64,000 nt of DNA from Eurosta solidaginis (taxonomy: Eukaryota > Arthropoda > Insecta > Diptera > Tephritidae): the NCBI RefSeq assembly GCF_040869045.1, contig NW_027136912.1, forward strand, positions 682,001-746,000. Direction: 5' to 3'. The position numbers and the translations under genes are program-made. This document shows positions 20,031 through 30,990 of this stretch, piece by piece. The notes beneath the pieces are model-generated. The model was not told the origin of the DNA. It ran no database searches and saw only the letters and a list, made by a program, of their open reading frames with translations. Within the stretch, counting starts at the first letter, position 1. The number at the start of each line of letters is the position of its first letter.

Positions 20031-20619
20031 TTTTTGTATAAAACTTAATTTCAGGAAAAATATTTCTTTATTACTCTCAACTAAGAATACTTGATTGAAT
20101 TTTTCTCACAATTTATTCATATACGAGGTAGCTTAGTGAATAAGAGCCTCCGACTGTAAGACTAAGCAACAAGTCTAGCAGTTTTTGCCCATGACAGTCA
20201 CATAGATAGACAGATAAGGAAATGCTGTCAGAAGCATTTAATGAGCTATTCCTAAAGCTTATCAAAAAGAAAAAGAGAGAATATGAAATATTTTTCTTTA
20301 TGAAAAGTAAGCAACACTTAGATACAACTAATCAACTCAAAAAAATGTTGCACACTTCTAGGTGGTTGTAATTTAATTTTTCGTATATTTAGCAAAACTT
20401 AAAAATATAATCGTTTACATTTGTTAGCTTATTCGTTAGTCGGTAGTTGGTAATTTTTTTTAAGAAAACATTGTTTTTTCAAAACGTTGATTTTAGTTGA
20501 CGATGATCTTCTGTGTTGATATCAACAAGAAATGATGTATATTGGAACAATTTTCCGTCATCCCTAGTCAAATTGTATTTATAGTTTGTATGTACATGAG
20601 CAAGGTATTGTCAAAATTG
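20031..20619. other. no protein gene; weak tRNA-like segment
   Basis: AT-rich. At 20126-20178 the sequence GGTAGCTTAGTGAATAAG followed by CCTCCGACTGTAAG resembles a tRNA D-arm and anticodon arm, with a damaged box-B-like CAAGTCTAGCAG. It lacks a closing acceptor stem. It may be the head of a SINE or a tRNA pseudogene. Confidence 0.4.
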
Positions 20620-20712
20620 ATGCTTGTGTATATTTAGTTATGTGTATGTGCCGTGTGTTCATTCAGAACCGAGGGTGGTTTACTAATCGATTTGTGTGGC
20701 TGACTGGGGTGG

Positions 20713-21264
20713 CTAAAAATCCGTAATTTTAGTCGTTTGACCCTCTTTGTGGGTTTGTTGTTTTGGTGTGTTAATTGTCTTGTGTTTATTTGTTGTTGTG
20801 TGTTTGTCTGTTGTACCTGTATGATTACTTTGTTTCCTGTAAACAAGTTTTAAAGGCTCAAATATTGTGTCAGAAATGGTGTTTATCTGTTCGTTTATTA
20901 TTCTACCGTCGAATGTTTTCTGTTTGTAGATTTCCATGTTTTCGAGTACGTTGAGACGTCGGCCCTTTTCTTGTATGTGAAGAACCCTAACTGTTTTATT
21001 GATGTTTGCTGGGGAACATTCATTCTCGACCATGTGCTTCGCGAAGTTAGACTCGGGTATAATGTTTGGATTCCGTATTTTTTTGTTGTAATCTCTAATA
21101 TGTTCTCTGAACCTCGTTCTTATTTGTCGTCCTTTTTGTCCCATGTACCTATGCTGGCATCCGCAGGTAAGCTTGTATACGCCGTGGCTGCTAAACGGAT
21201 CCTCTGAGTTATTGTTAATTCTTAGTTTTCGCCCTAGATTGTTCGATGTTTTGAACATTAACAC
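20713..21264 (-). pseudogene. Penelope-like GIY-YIG endonuclease domain
   Basis: 183 codons. The nuclease core starts near residue 28: GVYKLTCGCQHRYMGQKGR (GVY...YMG in place of GIY...YIG), then RTRFREH with the conserved Arg and a following His, SNFAKHMVENEC, and NVLENMEIYK with a Glu candidate for metal binding. The C-terminal ~40 residues are Thr/Asn/Gln/Lys-rich and follow low-complexity DNA. In the active element this domain would nick target DNA. Here it is cut off from the RT by frame breaks. Confidence 0.85.
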
Positions 21265-21393
21265 AGTTGTATTTTTTAAAGAAATTTGCCAATTTATATG
21301 TTGCTTTTCCAGTACATGTTATAGTCGTCCAGCTATCATTTTCCTTTTCATTATTTCTTTTTGGTTCTCCATTTGCCCTTCTGAGCTTATCTA

Positions 21394-21780
21394 CTAGTGT
21401 TTTTTATATCCCTTGTTCGCAGCGATATTATATATGACCTCAAGTTCTCTCTTATATACCTCTTGTGCAATAGGTGTTCTTTCAAGTCTGTGTACCAAGT
21501 GCCTTATCGCTGCATTTTTATGCTGTTGGGGGTGATTTGAGGTATTGTGTATTATTGTGTCGGTGGCCGATGACTTTCTATATATGTCATAGTTAAATCG
21601 TTTGGCTTCTTTGTCAATATTTATCGTGAGGTCTAGATAGTTGATTCCTCCGTCTTTTTTGGTTTCCATTGTAAATTTTATATTTCCGTTCTGCTTGTTG
21701 AGGTACTCCAGTACAAGCTCTTCGTTATTAGTAGTTAAAACGCATATTATGTCATCAACGTATCTAGCATAAAATCAACA
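21394..21780 (-). pseudogene. Penelope-like RT palm fragment
   Basis: The open frame from 21780 runs ARYVDDIICVLTTNNEEL (YVDD catalytic box), then the INYLDLTINI and FNYDIYRKSSATDTIIHNTS blocks and HLVHRLERTPIAQEVYKREL. It stops at 21394 after KGYKKH in an A-rich run where a one-base indel is likely. The fingers and thumb are incomplete, so this copy is dead. Confidence 0.85.
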
Positions 21781-21860
21781 AGAATATATTTTGGGCGGGT
21801 ATTTGAAATCCATGTTGGTTTTACTTTTAAACTCTGCTAATTTTTCAACATTGACATAAC

Positions 21861-22699
21861 TGAGAAGCTCTCAGACTTAATACGATTTAGTTTGTGCAGT
21901 TCTCTAAAAATTTTGCTAAGTGGTCAGTCAAAACATGTAACATGGCCATAGACTCCTAAAAGCTCTGTAACAATTATGCAATCTTACTAGATAACTGGCT
22001 TATGGGCCAGCTCGCTTCATCGAAATCCAAATAAAAGCAAAACTAGGTTCACTATACACACCTAACAATGCTCAATTATGGTCGACATTATCGTTGCAGA
22101 TTGCGCTAAGAGGGGTATATGATCCAATATCTCATATTATTGCGATGGAGGCATTCAATTGAAGAAACACCTAGACTGCCCTTCATAACACCAATAGTTC
22201 TCACGCAAAGAACTCTTATTTTTACTTGGTTGTTCTATGCATATTTTATGCGCAGCACTTCGCTGTGGAGGTACAAAGAAGCACCTAATACTGCGCTACT
22301 ACCAAGAAGATGTAGTCTGCCCAGTATAAGACCTACTTTAAATGGATTGACAGGTACTATGTACTATCAGATAGACTTGGTTCTTGACCCTAAGTATGAG
22401 CTTGTAATAGGAAAGAAGTACATGCGTTTTTGACGGACTTATGCGGAAAGGCCGTAAATAGGGGTACCTTAGAGAGAAAGGAGAGATAATTTGTAATATG
22501 ATCTTCAATTCGAAAAAAGAGGAGAAATACTCTATCACATCTTTTTGTCATTCAATTGGTGCCTGGTCACGATGGAAAGCCCGTGTTGGCCGGAACTTCA
22601 CCCTCTATTATTCCACTTCTTTTAATATCTGCAGTCTTCATCTTATCTCTAATAGCCCAAGGTTGCATCTTATCGTCTCTGGACACCGTCCGTTATTAA
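21861..22699. other. no gene recognised
   Basis: A plus-strand frame of 104 codons (22119-22433) has no recognisable motif. Sequence otherwise featureless. Confidence 0.4.
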
Positions 22700-22890
22700 G
22701 AGTCACTTGTGCAACGTGATTTTTGTTCATCGGCAGAGGACTTTTGCTTTCCAAGTGCCTACTCAGTCCAAAGTAGTGTTCTTTGGAAAGAATTATTCTC
22801 TGTTTGTTTTAAATTCTGATATTGTTTTGTCCGACAACGTTAGCTCCCAAATAGACGAATTCCTTCCTTTTCGTCCTGATGCACGTATTT
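22700..22890 (-). pseudogene. short RTE-like LINE remnant
   Basis: The plus strand matches, with many changes, the block at 48590-48740 of the RTE-like LINE: GACTTTTGCTTTCCAAGTGCCTA, AGTCCAAAGTAGTGTTC and CTCCCAAATAGACGAA aligned with its ACTTTTCAATTGCCTACC, AGTCCAAAGTAGCATTT and TTCCCAAATAAACGAA. Reading frames are lost. Confidence 0.6.
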
Positions 22891-25800
22891 TGTCTCGCGT
22901 TCAGGCATTTTTAATTGAATAGAGCTTTTGTATTAAGTATCTTCTTCTATCTTCTTGCAATTTTTTTATTTTACATTTCTCCAACAGCCGTCCCAAAAAC
23001 TACATTTCTCACTAATCCACCAACCACAGCTGTACTAAACACAAAAAAATCAACAACACAAGCAGCACTAGCCGCATCCTTTCGTTTATCCCTAAAAGCA
23101 TATTTGAAATGTAAAGATTAGAGCAATAAAAAGCACTCACCTAAATCAGTAAGAAGGTAAGTACACAAGTGACTGAGTTGAGCAGCAAAACGGTTTACTT
23201 AATTTTACTTTGTTGCTTATTTCAAAACAATCACACGACCTTAAAATATACAAATATTTGCTAAGTTATATCTACATTTAGAATACGGCATACACTTAGG
23301 CTATCGTACATTAGCAGAGAGGTTCACAAATGAGATTAAGTGCATATGTAGAGACGTAATTGTAAGATTATACACACATTTTTAAATATATAAATTCGAA
23401 TCTCTCCTAGCCGTTATTATAGAGCTACCAGCCTCATATATCCTTATGTCGAGTTGTTAATTTAGATGTTTGCGCCTAAAATTATGCTAAACTGGCAACA
23501 TGTCAAGCAATACAGGCTTGCTTCACTCGCGGTAGCTTTTTTTGCTCATCTCTCAACTTATTTATGTATTTTAACTCAAGCATTTTTAAAACAAAATAAA
23601 AATGTTTAAATATCTTCTGTACTACATACTCCTCCCGCCATACCTTTCTATCTCTGCTACTACGGCCTCTCATCTTATATGTGCACTTGAGTTTCTACCA
23701 ACAGCCTTGATTTTCTCAATTTAATATTTCAATTTACGAGCCCGCACTTGATTGTTTGATGGAATTTTGAATGTCTGCATTTAAGTCAAGAAGTCCAACG
23801 CCGTGTTGAGTTGGAAGGTCGAGCGTACTCGTAAACCAGGTAGCAACGATGAAAAGTAGATAATAAACAAGACCAACAGCAACGTACAAATATAGTGGCC
23901 GGTTGGTTTGGTAAAGGGGTGCTCATAATATTCGAAAATTTTATAAGAGAACTTTAGAGCGGTGGTATTAAATAGCGGGTGTCGCTGCAAGAATTTTACA
24001 TTCAGTAATGTCCTCTAAAGTGGCTCTAAGAAACAAATATATTTGGCTTTCAACTTCTACTTTTGTCTTACTCTTCCGGAATTCACACCATCACTTACTT
24101 TCTGTGGTTTAGTGTGGGCTTTAGAAGGAAGGCTGAAGAAATATATCTGTCATAGTGAAGTTTCTTCCTAGTCATGCGTCAAAATAGCTACTTAACGCTG
24201 AGTCTACATCTAAACACAAGTTTTTGGTCCAACTAACTGTCGAAGGGTCTTAAAACAAATATTTTTTTGTGGTTTCTAACTCCACTGCCAAATAAGAGTA
24301 TAAGCTGATATGTAAAAGCTATCACACTGATCTCCCTTAAGCTGCGAATGGATCTTTTTACCCATGCTTGAGGCATATATATTGATTTTCTAAACACTTG
24401 TTTCCTCTTGAATGAAATCTGATGACCTCTAAGTCTTAAAAGTAGAAACCAAAGCTACAAAGTCTATACATGCTACTGGAACAAGTAACGATAGTAAGAA
24501 AGTCGAGTGTAGGACAATTATGCATCCCCGCTTCTAGCCTAGAATTACGAAATTATTCTGATGGAGAACTGAAAGCGCTGGTCACGGAGGGAGTCACAGG
24601 CCCCATGGCTACAAAAAAGTGCATTTAGAAAACCCAGAGGTTAGAGAAGAAGAGGCAATAGGCCCGGTTACGAGTTCAAGGCATCATGAAGACCCACGAA
24701 GTTTTCAATTGTAGCTTCCACATCAGAAATCACGTAGGACTATTAGGTGAAAAGGTATGAGAACGAACCAAAAAAGGAGTTAAGGAAATCCAACCAACCA
24801 AATCAAGGCAACATTTTACGTAGGGATATGGCGTAGCTATCATTGACAAAAGCTAGTCACATCAGAAGACAAAACTTCAGCCGCGGTTGACTATATAGAG
24901 GGTTGGCTAGGTACGGTTAAGAGGGCGGAGACATGTATTGTGAGTGAAAGATCCACTTTCCCAGCCTCTTTCAGACTGTCGAGAAACTGTGCACCCAGAA
25001 ACCCAAATCGTCGTATTTCCTGTCGTGGACATCGGCAGGGAAAGTGACTACACCTCTTTCTCCTCATCCTGACAGCTTCTGCAGAGGCTGGTATGCGCCA
25101 CCCTCGGAGCATGATTTTGTTTTCTTATTTGCTACATGTATTGGAGCGGAGGAGGTCCATATGAGTATCATAATCGACCAGCCTCCACAGAAATCTGACC
25201 TATTTATGCATTTTTCCTGCGCAGGTAGCCTCTTTTGTGTAACTGACTGTATAATAAGACAGCTAAAATGGTGGGTTTAGTCTTCTGCATGATACCACAG
25301 TTCTTCACTGACGCTGATCAGCCCATTTTTGTGTAGATTACTGAGTAGAAAGAGTAGGATACTTTTAATTTCATTGCACGATTTGGTTGGCATTAATAAT
25401 GCATGAACTCTCATTCAAAATCCTTTTGATGTGCATTTTCTTCCTACATCATTTAGCAGTTTTCCATGTTTGTTTGAACCATTCTAGCTCGCACACATAA
25501 ACTTCACGCCATTTCCCACCCGCATTTGAGTATATCCATAACACGCAAGTAATATCAATCAGTGCTCACATGACTGACTGACTTTAGAAGCAAAAGCGTT
25601 ATTGGTTTATGCTAACACAAAAGGCGTTGGAGTTGATAATTAAGGGCAATGACAACAAAGGAAAAGAAACATTGATATAAAAAATAATATGTTTATGTGA
25701 GAGTATAAATAAAAGCACTCGGTCAACTAGTCAAGAGAGAGTGAATAATGGTAATAATAACAAATTACACATATAAATAAATAAATGATAGTGGAAAAGT

Positions 25801-26290
25801 AAGAAGAACTGCTGACGCACGCTTTTTATCATTTATTCAACAGCTTAATGTAAGTCTTTTCTAAAAAGGAGCAAATGACGTTAACAGAACTTATATGATT
25901 AATTCACTTACGTATATTTGGTACATACTTTGAGGCGCACACAATATTAGTAGAAAGGGTTAAATAGCGAAATCCAAAAGAAGCAACCCGGATCAGCTTT
26001 ACGGCTATGTAGGCGAATGCTGACGAAGGAAGAAGAGTCATGCGAAGAGATATTTTTTGGAAGAAAAATTTTAGCAACAAATTTATTGTAAATGAAATTT
26101 ATTAATTTGCATTTCTTTGGCATATAAATTTTAAGTTATTGTTTTTGCTAAGTGTGACATTATTCTAATAATCTAAACGAATGGGAGAGTATAATAACGC
26201 GTAAAGTCATGTAGTGCGTGAGAAGCCTTTAGGGTGATTTTCTAAAAAAAGTGGGTTGTTGAAGTAATTAAATGGGCCGTAATTTTGAAA
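22891..26290. other. 3.4 kb with no clear gene
   Basis: AT-rich, unique-looking DNA. Holds TTTTAGGCGC-type motifs at 23472-23487 (minus) and 25924-25940 (plus, variant). Around 24890-25280 the base composition is less AT-rich, and a 73-codon minus frame contains CPRQEIRRFGFLGAQFLDSL, which might be the tail of an old LINE pol. That is not firm enough to annotate separately. Confidence 0.45.
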
Positions 26291-26294
26291 ATAT

Positions 26295-26720
26295 TGTGGC
26301 AACATTAGCATCACTATACTGTTAGTAAATAATCACAACTACAAGACAACGAATAATATTACACACATATAACCAGCAGCTCGAAGTGAAGAAATTATTT
26401 CACATACACATATTTAGTTAGCAGATAAGAGCAGAAGCTTTTACTCACACATACCCACTAATATAGCTAGAAGAAAAACATAAACTACATATATACATGT
26501 ATATAGCTAAATAACCAAGTATGAGATACAACTGTTCCAGAAGGCATGGTCGTGAAAAGCCTAGACCTTAGGTGAAATAGGTGAATATGGCCAACTGAGA
26601 GTATAAAAGCAGCGCGGTGCAAGCGATAGTAAATCAATTTGATTTGAATACGCTATTAGTGAAGTATAGTTGTAATTTTGAAGTACTACTCTCAATTTAG
26701 CCTAAGAAAGTCCTTTTTGC
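26295..26720 (+). mobile_element. partial LTR, plus orientation
   Basis: Starts TGTGGCAACATTAGCATCAC directly after ATAT (26291-26294), passes the TATATAGCTAAATAACCAAG and GAGTATAAAAGCAGCGC blocks, and fades out near 26720 before the conserved 3' end. Closest in sequence to the 10502-12359 copy. Confidence 0.75.
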
Positions 26721-26798
26721 TTTACCATATAAATAATGTCGTATTGCTAAATTTTATCACCACTTCACTATCATATGATGTGATGGTGGTTTTTACTG

Positions 26799-26815
26799 CT
26801 TACTTTTAGGCGCGC
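26799..26815 (+). repeat. dispersed GCATAMTTTTAGGCGC motif (one example)
   Basis: GCTTACTTTTAGGCGCGCA. Other occurrences are near 1127, 1277, 9488, 10021, 23472, 25924, 29977, 34581, 53483, 53868, 54141, 55286 and 56079. See the finding on this motif. Confidence 0.7.
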
Positions 26816-26879
26816 ACAAATTCAACCACATAGTCGATGGCGACTGTTATACTGGGTCGCACAAAAACCTGCTACGTAT

Positions 26880-27360
26880 TGGGAGTTAATGTTGGGCAGG
26901 GTATTAAAACTTTGATCGGATAACGGTTCGTTGTACAGGTATAAAGGATTCGAGATAGATATAGACTTACAAAATCAACAGTATCGAAAATAAATTTGAT
27001 TAAGCCATGTCCGTCCGTCTGTCCGCCCATTAAAGCGATATTTGGAGCAAATATTTGAGATATCTTCACCAAATTCGATATACGGGCTTATCTGAACCCA
27101 GAAAAGACTGGTATTGAAAATGGGAAATGGGACGATCTCGAAAATTTAAAAATGTGATAATTCAAAAACAAATACCGCTTAGATAATAAAGTTTGGTACG
27201 TAGATTGGTTTTATGACGCCAAACATAAATTCCATAAAATTTTGGAATATGGGCGTGGCACCACCCACGATTTAAAGGGAGAAAATTTGAAAGCCTTAAA
27301 GCAAATGCCCTTAAAGATATTACATTGAAATTTGACAGAGACACTTGCCAAATTCTATAT
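26880..27360 (+). repeat. CCGTCC-family repeat, copy B (diverged, partial)
   Basis: Opens with GATCGGATAACGGTTCGTTG and GATAGATATAGACTTAC, then CCATGTCCGTCCGTCTGTCC, GATATCTTCACC and GGGCGTGGCACCACCCAC blocks in the same order as in copies C and E, but with many substitutions. It ends after TTAAAGATATTACATTGAAA. Confidence 0.75.
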
Positions 27361-27377
27361 ACTTAGTGAAGATATTA

Positions 27378-27540
27378 AAAATCGGTTGTCTTTCCCGCGA
27401 TGGTAGGGCTAGTACCTTAATGGTACTTGGTTAACGGAACGTACTGGATCTATATTCAGCCAAGAACCATCAACATCGATAACACTCCCCAAAACCTTCG
27501 GGGAGTGTCTTTGTCGTTAATACAAAAACAACAACAACAT
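27378..27540 (+). mobile_element. retroposon 3' end with (CAA)n tail, copy 1
   Basis: TGGTAGGGCTAGTACCTTAA, ACACTCCCCAAAACCTTCGG and GGGAGTGTCTTTGTCG end in AAAAACAACAACAACA. The same unit is seen at 31450-31878 (minus, longest) and 37275-37535 (plus). Non-coding; likely the 3' region of a LINE or a SINE mobilised by one. Confidence 0.7.
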
Positions 27541-28135
27541 TGACTTTTTTTCAATTTTATCCTCGCTATTATTTTCACTCGTTTTTCTGGCATGAGGGGA
27601 AATAGTATTGTTGTCTAAAACGTTACTTTACGCTTTACTAATTTATGTTTTTTCGTTTTTTTTTTTAGCATTCTTTATATTTTGTTTAGCCATTTGATTT
27701 TGTTTGGGCGTCGTTCTTTATAGAAATATATGTTTCCATTTTGTATTTCTTTTCAATTTGTTTTTTTTTTTTTTTGTAATGCTGTTGTTTTGTGAAGTGT
27801 AAATTCGGCGACTTTGTTGTACTCGTGGCAAACATTACAGTATTTATGACTATTTTAACAACCCATTCAATGGGTTTATTGCAATTTTCACTTTATTATG
27901 GGAAATTCGAGCGTACCATTTCGTACATAATTTTGCTCATTTATAGATCATTATTTTGAAATTCACGAACAATTTATAAACCAGCATGACAAGAAGCTGA
28001 CTACCGGTTAACTGGAAGTTGGTTCTCCATAAAGTTAAGTACTTCTTTATAGCAAAGGGCGCAAAATAATAATCAACTATTTTTGCATCACTTGTCAACT
28101 AACTACTAGTCAACCTATTTCGGTCTCAAAATAGG
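27541..28135. other. no gene seen; T-rich
   Basis: Long poly-T-like runs around 27650-27780; nothing coding. Confidence 0.5.
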
Positions 28136-28139
28136 TTAG

Positions 28140-29890
28140 GCTATTTTTCTTGGACGTTGTGGCAGTGCACTGCCCTTAAGTGGCCCAATGAAACCAAACT
28201 ATAACTGTTCATGTATCCACACTCCGCGGGACTGCGCTTAGGAGTTAGAATCGATTTGATCGCTGCTACTTCGCCTGTGCTATTCGCTGTGCTTCTTCTA
28301 AGCTTGCATCAATCGCGTCATAGCTAGGAAACCTAAGATGGGCAGCAGTCCACCGATTTATGTACCTATACATTAGAGGAACTAAATTCATCAAGGAAGG
28401 TTCCCCGCCAAAAACTCTGTGTATAGAGAGCCTTTCGTCGAGAAAACGTGTGCAATGATACATTAAGTGTTCTGTGCTCTCCAACTCGGAGGGAGAGTAG
28501 GAAGGGAAAGGATCCTCCTCTATCTTGCGTTTATATAAATACTCCTTGCAACCACCGTGTGCACTCAATATCTGCGTGAGGTGGTAATTAAGTTCACCGT
28601 GCTTCCGCCCATACCATTCTTCCGTTCTTCGCACCTTGCTTAAACCCTGATTATTGCTCGTGACCTTGCACTTTTCATGGAACCTGCAGTTGATCGTCCT
28701 CTAATGCCATAGCGATCGGCGATTCCACCAAACAGCAGATCTGCGGGGGTTTTCCGAGATAAAACAAAGATCGTGTTGTCCGACAACGCAATAATTCGGT
28801 AAGCTGCTGGTATATTTATTTGGTGGGTCATTTTAGATCCGTGGCACACTTGTGCTGCGTAGAATATTATCGAGTTGATTAAGTTGGACAAAATCTGGCG
28901 GGTAGCTTCGCCTAGGCCGTCGATGTTGGGCTCCACTTACCTTAAAAACTTTCTCTATCACCACCTGAAATACTCTTTGAACGTTTGTGTAGAGTTTTAG
29001 TTTAATCCTAAACATTTCAAGTAAGGCTTTGAATTTATTTTATAATCTCCCATGGACACTAATTACTCATCCACCTTTCAGTTTACACTCGCCAATACCA
29101 CTTCTGTCTATTTCGCTAATCATCTCCCGCTCAATATTTGGCTGTCATTCCTTTATTCTTTCATCAACGTCAGTACACAATGCTTGAAGAAGATCCAGTT
29201 TCTTGGCAATTTCTACGACGACAGTATCATTTGCGTACCCGACAGTGTGCGGGTCTCCGGAAGGTCGATTTGTAGTACAACGTCATACAGCACACTCCAT
29301 AGCGTTGGTCCTAGAACAGATCACTGTGGGACGTCGCCGTTGATGTTGTACGTATCAAAGAGTATTACTATATAACTAAAATAGCTACCAATTATTATAC
29401 GCAGGTTAGCAAGTGTACCAAAGTTTTATAGCTGTTTTCTGCAACGAGTTTGCAATGTTAGGAGCATTAGGTAATTCCATGCACAGGGCCTCATTTTAAT
29501 TTGATCCCCGGTTATGATTTAACAGGCTATATTGGCAACTATTTGTATTGCATCTATCCTGGGCCTTTATTTTCGAAATTTAAACTGACTGGGCTTTCTA
29601 GGGTCTGATGTAGAAGTTCAATGAAAATATGATCGAGAATCTTTCCCATCGAATCCAACATACAAAGTGGTCTGTATGAGATAAGTATCTTACAAGGTTT
29701 CAGTAGAAGTACAAGTTTTTAAGAGTTTTAGATCCATAAATACTTATGTTCTAGACAATATCTCCGCCTTAAAGGCTTTATTTGGAGCTCCATCGAGACC
29801 TGGAGACTTAAAATTGGCAAATCTATGTGTTGCATCTAGTAACTTTTTCTCTTTTACTCGTGGGGTTTGTACACCTTCGAGGTCATAGCT
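28140..29890 (-). mobile_element. R1-like non-LTR retrotransposon, decayed (copy 2)
   Basis: Same family as 3937-5640, sharing the non-coding 3' end (plus-strand CAATGAAACCA block). On the minus strand the RT catalytic box near 29215-29245 reads VGYANDTVVVEIAKKLD, so the YADD first Asp is Asn. Upstream pieces are frame-broken. Ends near 29890 with GRR-like RT upstream sequence. Neither copy could encode a working RT. Confidence 0.75.
28266..28936 (-). pseudogene. R1-like LINE pol C-terminus
   Basis: Two adjacent frames. 28936-28640 contains LGEATRQILSNLINSIIFYA, HGSKMTHQINIPAAYRIIAL and FVLSRKTPADLLFGGIADRY, the thumb region. 28634-28266 contains WYGRKHGELNYHLTQILSAH, the zinc-like ELESTEHLMYHCTRFLDERL and NRWTAAHLRF, the extreme C-terminus with a stop at 28266. 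The YGRKHGELNYHLTQ motif is what suggests the R1 group. Confidence 0.78.
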
Positions 29891-30990
29891 TTCACGGGTC
29901 CAGCCGTCTTGAGTCGGAAAAAGAGTTTGAAGGAAGCTTCTAATTATTATCGAGCATGTACGGCTATCTGCTGTCTGCTCCTAAAATTAAGCCATTACTG
30001 ATCTGTAAGACAATCCCCAAGGATCAAGATCGACACTATCAATTAGTTCCTGGAGGCAAGCTTTCTTTCTCTTTTTTATAGCACTTTTCTGTTACGGAGT
30101 GAAAACAAGGTACCTGAAAGCTCCTTTTATTCTAAAAAAAAATCAGCAAAAATAGAAAAGGTGGTGCTTGTGGTTATGATAAGAGATAAGAGAGTGAAGA
30201 ACGAGGAAGTAATGAAGGAGTACCGGAGCGTCTTTGTTGTATCGGGTCAGGGTCAGGAGATTATTTCACAAACCCATATTGAGGTGATCACGTAACATCA
30301 CAAGGCTGTATTGGATGTTCCGACAAACAATAAAGGAAGGCAGGTTGAGGCAGTTCGGAACTCCGTTAAGTAAAGGCTACCTGAGATGGTCGCCGAACAC
30401 TGTATGCACACGTGTGTGTTGTATTACCAAGTTATGGGAACCAAAAAAGAATAGGCAGCCCGTACTTCCCCAGAGCATCACGATAGACTCCCCAAAACCA
30501 ATCCAAATTTTACACGAGAACCAAATAATCCCAAAACACAAACGATGGCAGGAAGACCTTGAAAAAGTTTCGAAAATCATTTCGGAATAATTCCCAAATT
30601 ACCATGGGAGCACCACGATATCGTGCCCAAAATCAACACGAATTGGCACCGAACTGTTCCCCAAAAGACCTATAAATAATTCTGAAATTAGCCCGAAATA
30701 CTACCTGAAATTAACCCGAATGGTTCTGCTCTATGCTCTTTTCATGTTCAGAGCCAGAGCGGTAGTAACGGCGACGGTATAATCGTACCATACCTGTCCT
30801 TATTTGTGGCCAGAAGACATGGACGTTGCCAATATGAGAAAAAGATTTTCGTATTATCGAAAAATTTGGTTTTGGACCGACTTCCTTGGTAATGAAATTA
30901 ATGCGAAAGATTTCACCGAACTTGGCTCTCCTTCCTGTTGCTAATTATCTCAAATAAACCTATTTCAGCGCTAGCTAGAGAAATTAAAAA
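29891..30990. other. no gene seen; degenerate CCCGAA-type repeats
   Basis: Between about 30480 and 30730 words such as CCCAAAA, CCCGAAAT and CTGAAATTAACCCGAA recur at irregular spacing, like an old short tandem or low-complexity repeat. A TTTTAGGCGC-type variant lies at 29977-29992 (minus strand). The 91-codon frame at 30315-30590 has no recognised motif. Confidence 0.45.

Larger units (their letters stand above)
20620..21860 (-). mobile_element. Penelope-like element, 5'-truncated pol remnant
   Basis: On the minus strand a Penelope-type RT palm with RYVDDIICVL is followed by the DLTI and YRKSSATDTIIHNTSNHPQQ blocks and then by a GIY-YIG endonuclease domain. This order (RT then GIY-YIG) is diagnostic of Penelope-like elements. 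The linking region 21265-21400 is frame-broken, and upstream RT motifs are absent or unrecognisable beyond about 21860. Confidence 0.88.

Noticed and set aside
20126..20178. Functional tRNA gene
   Set aside because: The acceptor stem and an intact box B are missing; kept only as a tRNA-like segment.
20634..20846. 70-codon minus frame overlapping the Penelope-like region
   Set aside because: Out-of-frame shadow of the Thr/Asn-rich end of the endonuclease frame.
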